A stretch of 6,938 nucleotides of DNA from Anaeroplasmataceae bacterium (GTDB lineage: Bacteria > Bacillota_I > Bacilli_A > Acholeplasmatales > Anaeroplasmataceae). The notes under the pieces are model-generated. The model did not search any database. It worked only from the letters and a program-made list of their open reading frames with translations, and was not told the origin of the DNA. The position numbers were made by a program, and so were the translations under genes. The stretch lies in contig JAHHSW010000043.1 in NCBI GenBank assembly GCA_020024985.1, positions 1 through 6,938 of the forward strand, written 5' to 3'. Below, piece after piece: positions 1 through 6,013 of this stretch (the stretch's first letter is position 1; each line of letters begins with the position of its first letter).

Positions 1-21
1 GGCTACAATGCCTTATTTTTT
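1..21 (+). terminator. possible 3' half of an upstream gene's terminator, cut by the window edge
   Basis: The window opens with GGC, a six-base loop, GCC, then TTATTTTTT. Only three stem pairs are visible. The downstream arm reads GCCTT, so the stem would extend if AA lies just before the window. A G/C-rich stem followed by a T run directly ahead of a promoter fits an intrinsic terminator of a preceding gene. This is inference, because the left arm is largely outside the window. Confidence 0.3.
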
Positions 22-33
22 CATTATCGAGCC

Positions 34-62
34 TTTAAATTTGCATAATATTATAATATAAT
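34..62 (+). promoter_or_regulatory. sigma-A type promoter for the membrane protein - ftsK - lepB unit
   Basis: TTTAAA at 34-39 (four of six matches to TTGACA) is followed after 17 bases by a perfect TATAAT at 57-62. A second overlapping TATAAT lies at 52-57 but has no good -35 at the right distance. Transcription would start near 69-70, giving a leader of about 27 bases before the GTG start. The stretch is very AT-rich, so chance matches are likely, but the position and spacing are right. Confidence 0.5.
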
Positions 63-82
63 ATTATTAGTATATTTGTGCA

Positions 83-87
83 AGGAG
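83..87 (+). promoter_or_regulatory. ribosome binding site that fixes the first gene's start
   Basis: AGGAG lies 8 bases before the GTG at 96. The alternative in-frame GTG at 78 lies upstream of this site and has no Shine-Dalgarno sequence of its own. The protein should therefore start at 96. Confidence 0.7.
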
Positions 88-95
88 ATGATATA

Positions 96-1055
96 GTGTA
101 TTTATTCAAGCTAGGCTTTATAGAAATTGATTTTTCATCAGTTATATCATTTTTAGTAGGTATACTTTTAGGCTGTATTATTATGGCCCTTATTTATGCA
201 TTGCTACTAGCAATGTCACTTAGAAATAAGAAGTTTTTAGTTAAAACTGAGGATGATTCCCTTACCAATCAAGAGGTAAAGGCTATGGTTTTAGAGGCTC
301 AAAAGCAATTTAAGGATAGAGGCCTTAGAGGAGATAAATCTAAGATAGGCTATTGTAAGGAATTATGTGCAGGCCTAGTTCAGGGTATTGCGGCAAGGTT
401 TTATCCTAATAGTAAGACTCCCTATTTAGAGCTAAGCGTTGAGGAAAGCGTAATGCTAATGGGCTATATTCAAAGAAGAATTGATGAGCTTTTAGATAGA
501 AGAATCCTTAAGCAAGCTAAGAGGCTTAAAATTTCAAGCATTGTTTCCGTTAGTGAAAAGGCCCTTCAGGTTACAGATTCTAAGCTTTTTGATTTAAGTA
601 AAAAGGGTATAGGAGCGGTTAAAAGTGCCTTAAATGTTGTAAATCCAGCCTATTGGTTTAGAAAGCTTGTAATGGATAATGCTATAAATCTAATTCTTGG
701 TAAAATATGCTTAGTTATAATTGCCGTTGTAGGAGAGGAAAGCTATAAAATATATAGTAAGTCCTTATTTAATAAGGAGCTTAGTATTGAAACTAATATA
801 GAGGAAATACTAGATAGTATTGATACTGATATGAGTAAGCTTAAGAATGATGCTAAAAATAATACCTTAAGCTTAAATGAGGAGGATTCTAGTGAGCCAC
901 TTCATAAGGAGGATTTAGCCTTCTTTAAGAAGAGAATTTTAAAGGATTATCAGGTAGATTCTTCCTATGAGGCTATTTTTGATAGCAATATGGAATATAA
1001 GAGCAAGGCAGTAGAGCCTTCAATTATGGAGGATTATGAGGATGAGGAAATCTAA
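96..1055 (+). CDS. hypothetical membrane protein coupled to the downstream DNA translocase
   Basis: I do not recognise the family. From the GTG at 96 the protein has 319 residues; an upstream in-frame GTG at 78 would add six but lacks a ribosome binding site. A long hydrophobic segment spans about residues 14-41 and is followed by the basic RNKK. A soluble, helix-prone, Lys/Arg-rich middle part (about 60-185) contains an RRIDELLDRRILKQAKRLK stretch. A second hydrophobic segment covers about 197-213. The tail from about 230 is strongly acidic and ends in EDYEDEEI. The gene overlaps the start of the FtsK-type gene by 14 bases, so the two are almost certainly co-translated. Because that translocase lacks membrane segments, this protein may be its membrane partner; that is inference from context only. 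It could instead be an unrelated lineage-specific envelope protein. Confidence that it is a real gene is high; its function is unknown. Confidence 0.85.
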   Translation: MYLFKLGFIEIDFSSVISFLVGILLGCIIMALIYALLLAMSLRNKKFLVKTEDDSLTNQEVKAMVLEAQKQFKDRGLRGDKSKIGYCKELCAGLVQGIAARFYPNSKTPYLELSVEESVMLMGYIQRRIDELLDRRILKQAKRLKISSIVSVSEKALQVTDSKLFDLSKKGIGAVKSALNVVNPAYWFRKLVMDNAINLILGKICLVIIAVVGEESYKIYSKSLFNKELSIETNIEEILDSIDTDMSKLKNDAKNNTLSLNEEDSSEPLHKEDLAFFKKRILKDYQVDSSYEAIFDSNMEYKSKAVEPSIMEDYEDEEI

Positions 1056-3354
1056 AAAGAAGGAATTACTTTTAAAGGATGAACTAGATGATAGATTTGT
1101 CATCTATCAAATTGAAAAGCCATTAATCTATACAGGAAAAAGAGAATTTAAGCCAAGTAAGGCTACCTCTCCATTTTATGGAAGCAATGTTGTTGATAGA
1201 GAGAGCTTCCCTGATAATGCAGGTGCTTTAGATATAGACTATGGCTATGATTATGTCAGAAAGGACGAGGATAAGCATATCTCTAAGGAGGAGCTTATTA
1301 GAAGGCATGGAACTGAATATTATGAATTTGATATTAATTCACCATATCAGGAGCCAGAGCGTGAGCCAGAGGCTATAGAAAAGAAGCCAGAGGTTGCTTC
1401 ATCATTTATTTCAACAATTGATGATTTAACTGATGAGCCTATGGAAGAAGAGATTAATGAGCTTAAGATTAATATCATGGATAATGATCTTGATATGAAG
1501 CCAGAGCTTCAAATGGATGATGATGTTTCAGAGGATATGCCAGATGTAGCTACAGCAAGTATTCCAGCATTTTTAGAGGATAAGCCAGAAATCAAGTTCA
1601 ATGATGTTGATTTAGATGAGGATTTAGGCTCTACCGATTTAGATGCTAGGGAGCCTATGGATGAGGATTTATCATTTAATGAGGAAGACTTAGATAATAA
1701 TGAGGAAGAGGAAGCTAATAATGATGAATATTATAACCCAGCTGTTGATCGTAATATTTCTATAGCTGAGGCTATTAAGCGTCAGCAGGAGGAATATCCT
1801 GACTTTAATCCAAGCAGAGGTCCTATTAATAGAAGCAAGGAAGAGGATTTAGGCTATGTAGCTAAGCCTACTAGGGAGCCTATAGCTAATGAAAGAGCTT
1901 CAATTCCAAGACCACAGGCAAAGCCAGAGCCAAAGAGAAAGCCACCTATGGAATATAAGATTCCATATCAAAAATTTCTACCAGTTAGTGAGGAAAATAA
2001 TGGTGAAATTCCAGCATGGCTTGAGGAAAAGAAGGAAATTATCAATAAGACACTATCAGAATTTGGTATTGATGGTGAGGTAATTAATTATACAAAGGGT
2101 CCAGCCTTTACCCTATATGAAATTTTACTAGCTCCAGGTGTTAATGTTAAGAAGCTAAATCAAATTAATGATAACCTTCAAATGGAGCTTAAGGTTAAGT
2201 CAATAAGAATGCTATTACCTATTCCTGGTAAGAACACTGTAGGTATTGAGGCTCCAAATGATGAGGCTGAAATGGTACGCTTCGGTGATATTATTAATGA
2301 TGATTTCATAAATGATGGTCATCCATTAAGAATTGCTCTTGGTAAGCATATTGATGGTACAGCAGTATATCAGGACATTGAGGATATGCCACATGCTTTA
2401 ATTGCCGGTGCTACAAAGAGTGGTAAGTCAGTATGTATGAATACTATTTTAGTATCATTACTACTTAAGAATTCACCAGAGGATTTAAAGCTTATCCTTG
2501 TTGACCCTAAGAAGGTTGAGCTAAGCTTCTATAGTGATATTCCACATCTAGCTACACCAGTTATTACTGACCCAGCTGAGGCAACAGAGGCCTTAAAGTG
2601 GGCTACTATAGAGATGGATAGAAGATTCGATACTCTATCACGCTACCGCTGTAAGCAGCTAAAGGACTATAATAAGAAGAGAAAGCAGGACCCAGAAATG
2701 GCTCCAATGCCTTATATTATTTGTGTTGTTGATGAGTTTAATGATTTAGTTATGACATCAGGCTCTGAGGTAACCGATCATATCGTACGTCTTGCCCAAA
2801 AGGGTAGAGCCTGCGGTATCCATGTTATTTTAGCAACCCAAAGACCAACAGTAGACGTTGTAAGTGGTACAATTAAGGCTAACATCGCCTGTCGTATTGC
2901 CTTTAAGGTATCATCAAGCCTAGATTCATCTATTATTCTAGATGAAACTGGTGCTGAAAGCCTACTAGGTCGAGGAGATATGCTATTTAAGAATAATGAT
3001 GTTCCATTTAGAGCTCAGGGTGCCTTTATTCAGGATGAGGAAATCGATAGTGTTTGTGAATATATAGCTGAAAACTATAGCGATGATTATATGGGTGGCC
3101 AGGGTGTTGGCGGTAAGAGTGCTGAGGGTGAGGATAGTGAGCTATTATACGCTATTGCTGAATTCTGTATTGAAAGCAATTCCTGCTCAATTAACTCAAT
3201 TCAAAATCACTTTAGCCTAGGCTTTAATAGAGCCCAAAGAATTGTTCAGCTTTTAGAGGAGATGAATATTGTATCTCCTAAGTGCGGAACAAAGAAGCGA
3301 GAAATTTTAGTTGATTCCTACAAGCTAAATGAAATATTTGGGTATGATGATTAA
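1042..3354 (+). CDS. ftsK: FtsK/SpoIIIE/SftA-family DNA translocase without its own membrane domain
   Basis: This is an ATP-driven double-stranded DNA pump that clears chromosomal DNA from the closing division septum. Residues are numbered from the ATG at 1042 (770 aa). That start lies 9 bases after GGAGG (1028-1032); the ATG at 1036 is only 3 bases away and less likely. Residues 1-100 are polar, with no hydrophobic segment. About 100-318 is a Pro/Glu/Asp-rich linker. From about 322 comes the FtsK alpha domain (GPAFTLYEILLAPGVNVKKL). The RecA-like motor follows, with Walker A GATKSGKS at 456-463, Walker B IICVVDEF with D564 and E565, and the ATQRPTVDVVSGTIKAN segment. A winged-helix gamma domain for directional DNA recognition lies at about 696-758 (FNRAQRIVQLLEEMNI). 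SpoIIIE-type members normally carry four N-terminal TM helices, whereas soluble SftA of Bacillus has none, so SftA is the closest known analogue. The neighbouring membrane protein may supply the anchor (inference). Family assignment is secure; the exact ftsK or sftA role is not. Confidence 0.95.
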   Translation: MRKSKKKELLLKDELDDRFVIYQIEKPLIYTGKREFKPSKATSPFYGSNVVDRESFPDNAGALDIDYGYDYVRKDEDKHISKEELIRRHGTEYYEFDINSPYQEPEREPEAIEKKPEVASSFISTIDDLTDEPMEEEINELKINIMDNDLDMKPELQMDDDVSEDMPDVATASIPAFLEDKPEIKFNDVDLDEDLGSTDLDAREPMDEDLSFNEEDLDNNEEEEANNDEYYNPAVDRNISIAEAIKRQQEEYPDFNPSRGPINRSKEEDLGYVAKPTREPIANERASIPRPQAKPEPKRKPPMEYKIPYQKFLPVSEENNGEIPAWLEEKKEIINKTLSEFGIDGEVINYTKGPAFTLYEILLAPGVNVKKLNQINDNLQMELKVKSIRMLLPIPGKNTVGIEAPNDEAEMVRFGDIINDDFINDGHPLRIALGKHIDGTAVYQDIEDMPHALIAGATKSGKSVCMNTILVSLLLKNSPEDLKLILVDPKKVELSFYSDIPHLATPVITDPAEATEALKWATIEMDRRFDTLSRYRCKQLKDYNKKRKQDPEMAPMPYIICVVDEFNDLVMTSGSEVTDHIVRLAQKGRACGIHVILATQRPTVDVVSGTIKANIACRIAFKVSSSLDSSIILDETGAESLLGRGDMLFKNNDVPFRAQGAFIQDEEIDSVCEYIAENYSDDYMGGQGVGGKSAEGEDSELLYAIAEFCIESNSCSINSIQNHFSLGFNRAQRIVQLLEEMNIVSPKCGTKKREILVDSYKLNEIFGYDD

Positions 3355-4190
3355 TGTTTAGAAGAGATAAGGCAAATAAGGAAAAGAATAAATATATTAA
3401 TAATTCATTAGTAAGCTATTTAGTTTATGATTGTATATTTATTGTAATATTAGTACTCTCTATGCTGTTTCAAAAGAGAATACTATCATTTTCTGATATT
3501 TTTGGTAGCCTATTTGGAATAAAGAATGTAGGACTTTATATATTCTATGGCTGTCTTATTATTGGAGTATTATTCTATACTACCATGATTATAAGAACAA
3601 TAGCTATGAAGGATAGTGGTAGGCTATATAAGATAATTGATAATGTAGAGAAGTATGGAGACATACCAATCTTCATTGTCAGATGTGTTACAGTTATTTT
3701 GTTTATTATGATATTTGTTACAACCCCTTGTACAGTTGTAGGTAGCTCTATGAATCCAACATTCTCAAGCGGGGATAAGGTATTATCCTTTAACCTAGTA
3801 AGAAATTATAAGGTAGGAGATGTAGTGGTTTTAGAGGCACCTAATGATAAGGGTAGCAGTAATGATATAGAAAATGCAACCTTCTATATAAAAAGAGTAG
3901 TGGGTGTAGAGGGTGAATTAGTTGAGTATGATAGAAACACTAATATTTTAAAAATTGGTGGAAGAGAGGAGCAGGGAGTTTCAATTTTTCATTGGAACAC
4001 AATGCAAAAGCAAATGGGCTTAGATAGTAATGATTATGACTTCTATATACCTAATAATCAGGTTTTAGTCTTTGGAGATAATAGATTAAATTCCTTTGAC
4101 TCACGTTACTTTGGCCCAATTGATGAAAGCACAATTTTTGGTAAGGTATACCTAAGAATATGGCCTTTTAATAAATTTGGAGGCTTTTAA
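3354..4190 (+). CDS. lepB: type I signal peptidase
   Basis: This membrane-bound Ser/Lys protease removes signal peptides from secreted proteins on the outer face of the membrane. The catalytic boxes are clear in the 278-residue protein: GSSMNPTF with nucleophile S132, YIKRVVGVEGE with general base K180, and GDNRLNSFDSRYFGPI at 241-256. The end, RIWPFNKFG, is typical. It has three hydrophobic segments at about 21-39, 58-82 and 105-124, the last ending eight residues before S132. Most Gram-positive SipS-type enzymes have one and E. coli LepB has two, so about 80 extra N-terminal residues are present. Basic loops at 1-17 and 81-104 fit an N-in topology with the catalytic domain outside. The ATG overlaps the ftsK stop codon by one base (TAATG) and has no good Shine-Dalgarno sequence, so it is probably translated by reinitiation after ftsK. 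lepB next to rbgA-rnhB is a common Firmicutes arrangement. Confidence 0.95.
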   Translation: MFRRDKANKEKNKYINNSLVSYLVYDCIFIVILVLSMLFQKRILSFSDIFGSLFGIKNVGLYIFYGCLIIGVLFYTTMIIRTIAMKDSGRLYKIIDNVEKYGDIPIFIVRCVTVILFIMIFVTTPCTVVGSSMNPTFSSGDKVLSFNLVRNYKVGDVVVLEAPNDKGSSNDIENATFYIKRVVGVEGELVEYDRNTNILKIGGREEQGVSIFHWNTMQKQMGLDSNDYDFYIPNNQVLVFGDNRLNSFDSRYFGPIDESTIFGKVYLRIWPFNKFGGF

Positions 4191-4213
4191 TCGTATTTTT
4201 ACCTAATTACCTC

Positions 4214-4242
4214 TTGAAAAATTTGTGTATTTCAAATATGAT
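4214..4242 (+). promoter_or_regulatory. sigma-A type promoter for rbgA-rnhB
   Basis: TTGAAA at 4214-4219 (five of six matches to TTGACA) and TATGAT at 4237-4242 (five of six to TATAAT) are separated by exactly 17 bases. Transcription would start near 4249, about 47 bases before rbgA. The -35 box TTGAAA also forms an inverted repeat with TTTCAA at 4230-4235 within the spacer. No terminator is visible between lepB and this promoter, so rbgA-rnhB may also be read from the upstream unit. Confidence 0.6.
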
Positions 4243-4252
4243 AAGCCTTGCA

Positions 4253-4269
4253 GGTTAATTTTATTGACC
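4253..4269 (+). other. small hairpin at the 5' end of the rbgA transcript
   Basis: GGTTAAT (4253-4259) pairs with ATTGACC (4263-4269) over seven pairs, one of them G-U, with a TTT loop. It lies just after the predicted transcription start and ahead of the ribosome binding site, which it does not cover. It has no T run, so it is not a terminator. It might stabilise the 5' end, or it may be chance. Confidence 0.25.
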
Positions 4270-4282
4270 ATTTTAGGATTTG

Positions 4283-4290
4283 AAGGAGGT
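4283..4290 (+). promoter_or_regulatory. near-perfect ribosome binding site of rbgA
   Basis: AAGGAGGT ends five bases before the ATG at 4296. It is the strongest Shine-Dalgarno sequence in the window, suggesting efficient initiation of rbgA independent of upstream genes. Confidence 0.8.
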
Positions 4291-4295
4291 AATTT

Positions 4296-5147
4296 ATGGG
4301 CATAATACAATGGTTCCCAGGTCACATGGCGAAGGCTAGGCGTGAAATTGGGGAAAAGGTAAAAATGGTAGATTTAATCATCGAGCTTAAGGATGCAAGA
4401 ATACCTTATTCATCAACAAATCCGATGGTTGATGAAATTGTTGGTAATAAGCCAAGATTAATTCTATTATGTAAAAGCAGTATTGCAGATCCTAAGGTGA
4501 CTAAAATGTGGATGGATTATTATAAGAGTAAGGGAATATTATCATTAGATATTGATTCAATTACTAATTATAATATTAAGAATGTTTATCCATATTGCCG
4601 TCTTGCCTTAAAGGAGCTATTTGATAAAAGAAAGGAAAAGGGTATTAAAAACCAACAAATAAAGGCTATCATTATTGGTATTCCTAATGTTGGTAAGAGT
4701 ACTATTATAAATACCCTTGCGAAAAGAAAGGCGGCTACAACTGGTGATAAGCCAGGTGTTACTAAGAGCCAAACCTGGATTAAGGTAAATAATGATTTAC
4801 TTTTATTAGATACACCAGGTATTTTATGGCCAAAGTTTGAGGACCAAATGGTGGGACTTAAGCTTGCGATGTGTGGCTCTATTAAGGATGAAATCCTTGA
4901 TTTAGAGGAGGTAACTGCTGAAGCAATTAAATATTTAGTAGAAACCTACCCAGAGCTATTAAAGAAAAGATATAACCTAGAGGAATTAAGCGATGACCCA
5001 TATGAGGTAATAGATATGATTGGTCGTAAGCGTGGCTGTATTCTAAAGGGTGGAGTTGTTGATAGAGAAAGAGTTTGGAAGCTCTTTATGAATGAGCTAA
5101 GAACTATGAAGATTGGGGCGATGAGCTATGAAAAGCCAGAAATATGA
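4296..5147 (+). CDS. rbgA: ribosome biogenesis GTPase RbgA (YlqF)
   Basis: RbgA is a circularly permuted GTPase needed for late maturation of the 50S ribosomal subunit. The 283-residue length matches the family (about 282 in B. subtilis). The N-terminus IQWFPGHMAKARRE carries the conserved histidine H10, which in RbgA substitutes for the usual catalytic glutamine. In the permuted order the G4 position comes first, then G1 GIPNVGKST at 128-136, G2 around T156 in GDKPGVTKS, and G3 DTPG at 172-175 (DTPGILWPKFED). The helical RNA-binding C-terminal domain follows, including RKRGCILKGG. The odd point is G4, normally NKxD, which reads C59-K60-S61-S62 and so lacks both the Asn and the Asp that read the guanine base. 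Everything else is canonical, so the gene is unlikely to be a pseudogene. It starts a two-gene unit with its own promoter, and its stop overlaps rnhB by 20 bases. Confidence 0.95.
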   Translation: MGIIQWFPGHMAKARREIGEKVKMVDLIIELKDARIPYSSTNPMVDEIVGNKPRLILLCKSSIADPKVTKMWMDYYKSKGILSLDIDSITNYNIKNVYPYCRLALKELFDKRKEKGIKNQQIKAIIIGIPNVGKSTIINTLAKRKAATTGDKPGVTKSQTWIKVNNDLLLLDTPGILWPKFEDQMVGLKLAMCGSIKDEILDLEEVTAEAIKYLVETYPELLKKRYNLEELSDDPYEVIDMIGRKRGCILKGGVVDRERVWKLFMNELRTMKIGAMSYEKPEI

Positions 5148-5808
5148 TATGGAGGAGCTCTATAAATTTGAAGAGGAGCTTTATGATTTAGGTTACCAAA
5201 CCATTTGTGGTGTTGATGAGGCCGGACGTGGACCTCTTGCAGGACCTGTGGTTGTGGCAGCCTGTATCCTACCACCATTTTTAAGAATAGATGGTATTAA
5301 TGATTCAAAGAAGCTATCTGAGAAGAAAAGAGATGAGCTTTATAAAATAATAGTTAAAAAGGCCGTTGCCTATAAGGTAGTATTTGTTTCTGTTAAGGAT
5401 GTAGATGAGCTAAATATCTATAATGCTACTAAAAAGGGTATGCTAGAGGCTATTAATGGGCTTGAGGTTAAGCCTGATCACTGCTTAATTGATGCTATGC
5501 CACTAAATGAGCTTGAGCTTAGCCATACCTCTATAATTCATGGTGATGCTAGATCAGCCTCAATTGCGGCAGCGAGCATTTTAGCTAAGGTAACAAGGGA
5601 TAGATATATGGAGAAGATGGATATTAAATATCCAAACTATGGCTTTAAAAAGCATAAGGGCTATGGAACTAAGATGCATTTAGAGGCATTAGAGAAGTAT
5701 GGACCATGTGCTATTCATAGAAAAACCTTTAATCCAGTATCAAAGTACATTGCTCAGGGAAGACAGGTTGCCCTTGATTTGGACTTTGATGATAATGATA
5801 ATGAATAA
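5128..5808 (+). CDS. rnhB: ribonuclease HII
   Basis: RNase HII cuts the RNA strand of RNA/DNA hybrids and nicks at single ribonucleotides misincorporated into DNA, starting ribonucleotide excision repair. The 226-residue protein has the four acidic metal ligands in family order: D30 and E31 in VDEAGRGPLAGP, D122 in LIDAMPL, and D140 in HGDARSASIAAASILAKVTRD. The GRG loop that senses the ribonucleotide junction is at 33-35. The HKGYGTKMHLEALEKYGP segment is also typical. The tail is very acidic (DLDFDDNDNE). The gene overlaps rbgA by 20 bases with only a weak GGGG upstream, so coupled translation is likely. An in-frame ATG at 5149, just after the rbgA stop, would give a protein seven residues shorter and cannot be excluded. 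A strong terminator follows eight bases after the stop. Confidence 0.95.
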   Translation: MKSQKYDMEELYKFEEELYDLGYQTICGVDEAGRGPLAGPVVVAACILPPFLRIDGINDSKKLSEKKRDELYKIIVKKAVAYKVVFVSVKDVDELNIYNATKKGMLEAINGLEVKPDHCLIDAMPLNELELSHTSIIHGDARSASIAAASILAKVTRDRYMEKMDIKYPNYGFKKHKGYGTKMHLEALEKYGPCAIHRKTFNPVSKYIAQGRQVALDLDFDDNDNE

Positions 5809-5815
5809 TAATTTT

Positions 5816-5849
5816 GGAATATAGCTTAGGTTATATTCCTTTTTTATTT
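5816..5849 (+). terminator. intrinsic terminator after rnhB
   Basis: GGAATATAGC (5816-5825) pairs with GTTATATTCC (5830-5839) over ten pairs, one of them G-U, around a TTAG tetraloop. TTTTTT follows immediately (5840-5845), then ATTT. It ends the rbgA-rnhB unit and separates it from the ABC transporter. The opposite strand has no matching T run, so it appears to work in one direction. Confidence 0.88.
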
Positions 5850-5860
5850 CTGCACGTGTG

Positions 5861-5906
5861 GAAAAAGCCTATAATAATAGGACTAATGCTTAGTTTTTCT
5901 TGGCTT
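5861..5906 (+). other. cluster of short inverted repeats upstream of the ABC gene
   Basis: Nested short repeats crowd here. AAGCC (5865-5869) can pair with GGCTT (5902-5906). Inside lie CCTAT/ATAGG (5868-5881) and ACTAA/TTAGT (5882-5894), the latter followed by TTTTTC. GAAAAA at 5861-5866 can alternatively pair with TTTTTC at 5894-5899. A TATAAT occurs at 5870-5875 without a convincing -35. This could be a structured leader, a weak second terminator, or AT-rich chance. No known riboswitch was recognised. Confidence 0.25.
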
Positions 5907-5924
5907 AATATACATAAGATCTGG

Positions 5925-5944
5925 AAATAGTATAGATACTATTT
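5925..5944. promoter_or_regulatory. perfect palindrome, likely operator for the ABC transporter gene
   Basis: AAATAGTAT (5925-5933) and its exact reverse complement ATACTATTT (5936-5944) are separated by two bases. This is the size and symmetry expected for a dimeric transcription factor. The centre lies about 53 bases before the transcription start expected from the TATAAT at 5976, which would suit an activator or an upstream repressor site. Which regulator binds is unknown; none is encoded in the window. Confidence 0.45.
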
Positions 5945-5952
5945 TAAAGTCC

Positions 5953-5981
5953 TACAAAAGAAAGACTAAATAGACTATAAT
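5953..5981 (+). promoter_or_regulatory. candidate promoter of the ABC transporter gene
   Basis: A perfect TATAAT sits at 5976-5981, 33 bases before the ATG. The -35 position at 17-base spacing reads TACAAA (5953-5958), only three of six matches to TTGACA. A weak -35 next to a palindrome just upstream is the usual picture for a promoter that needs an activator, but that is inference. Confidence 0.35.
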
Positions 5982-6013
5982 AGGATAATGAAATAACTTG
6001 GAGCGTGATTTAA

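Noticed and set aside
1336..1760. DNA repeat array in the acidic linker region
   Set aside because: The similarity is short acidic amino-acid motifs with repeated Glu/Asp codons; there is no regular period or direct repeat unit in the DNA.
1889..2083. 64-residue open frame inside the translocase gene
   Set aside because: It lies in another frame of a well-supported gene, has no ribosome binding site, and its composition is that of a shadow translation.
4191..4213. Terminator after lepB
   Set aside because: TATTTTT is present but no stem precedes it.
5121..5165. Frameshift or fusion between rbgA and rnhB
   Set aside because: Both proteins have intact, family-typical ends; a 20-base overlap is ordinary for coupled genes.
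96..5808. Mollicute-type code with TGA as tryptophan
   Set aside because: All the genes run full length with TGG as the only tryptophan codon, and TGA ends rbgA at the expected length.
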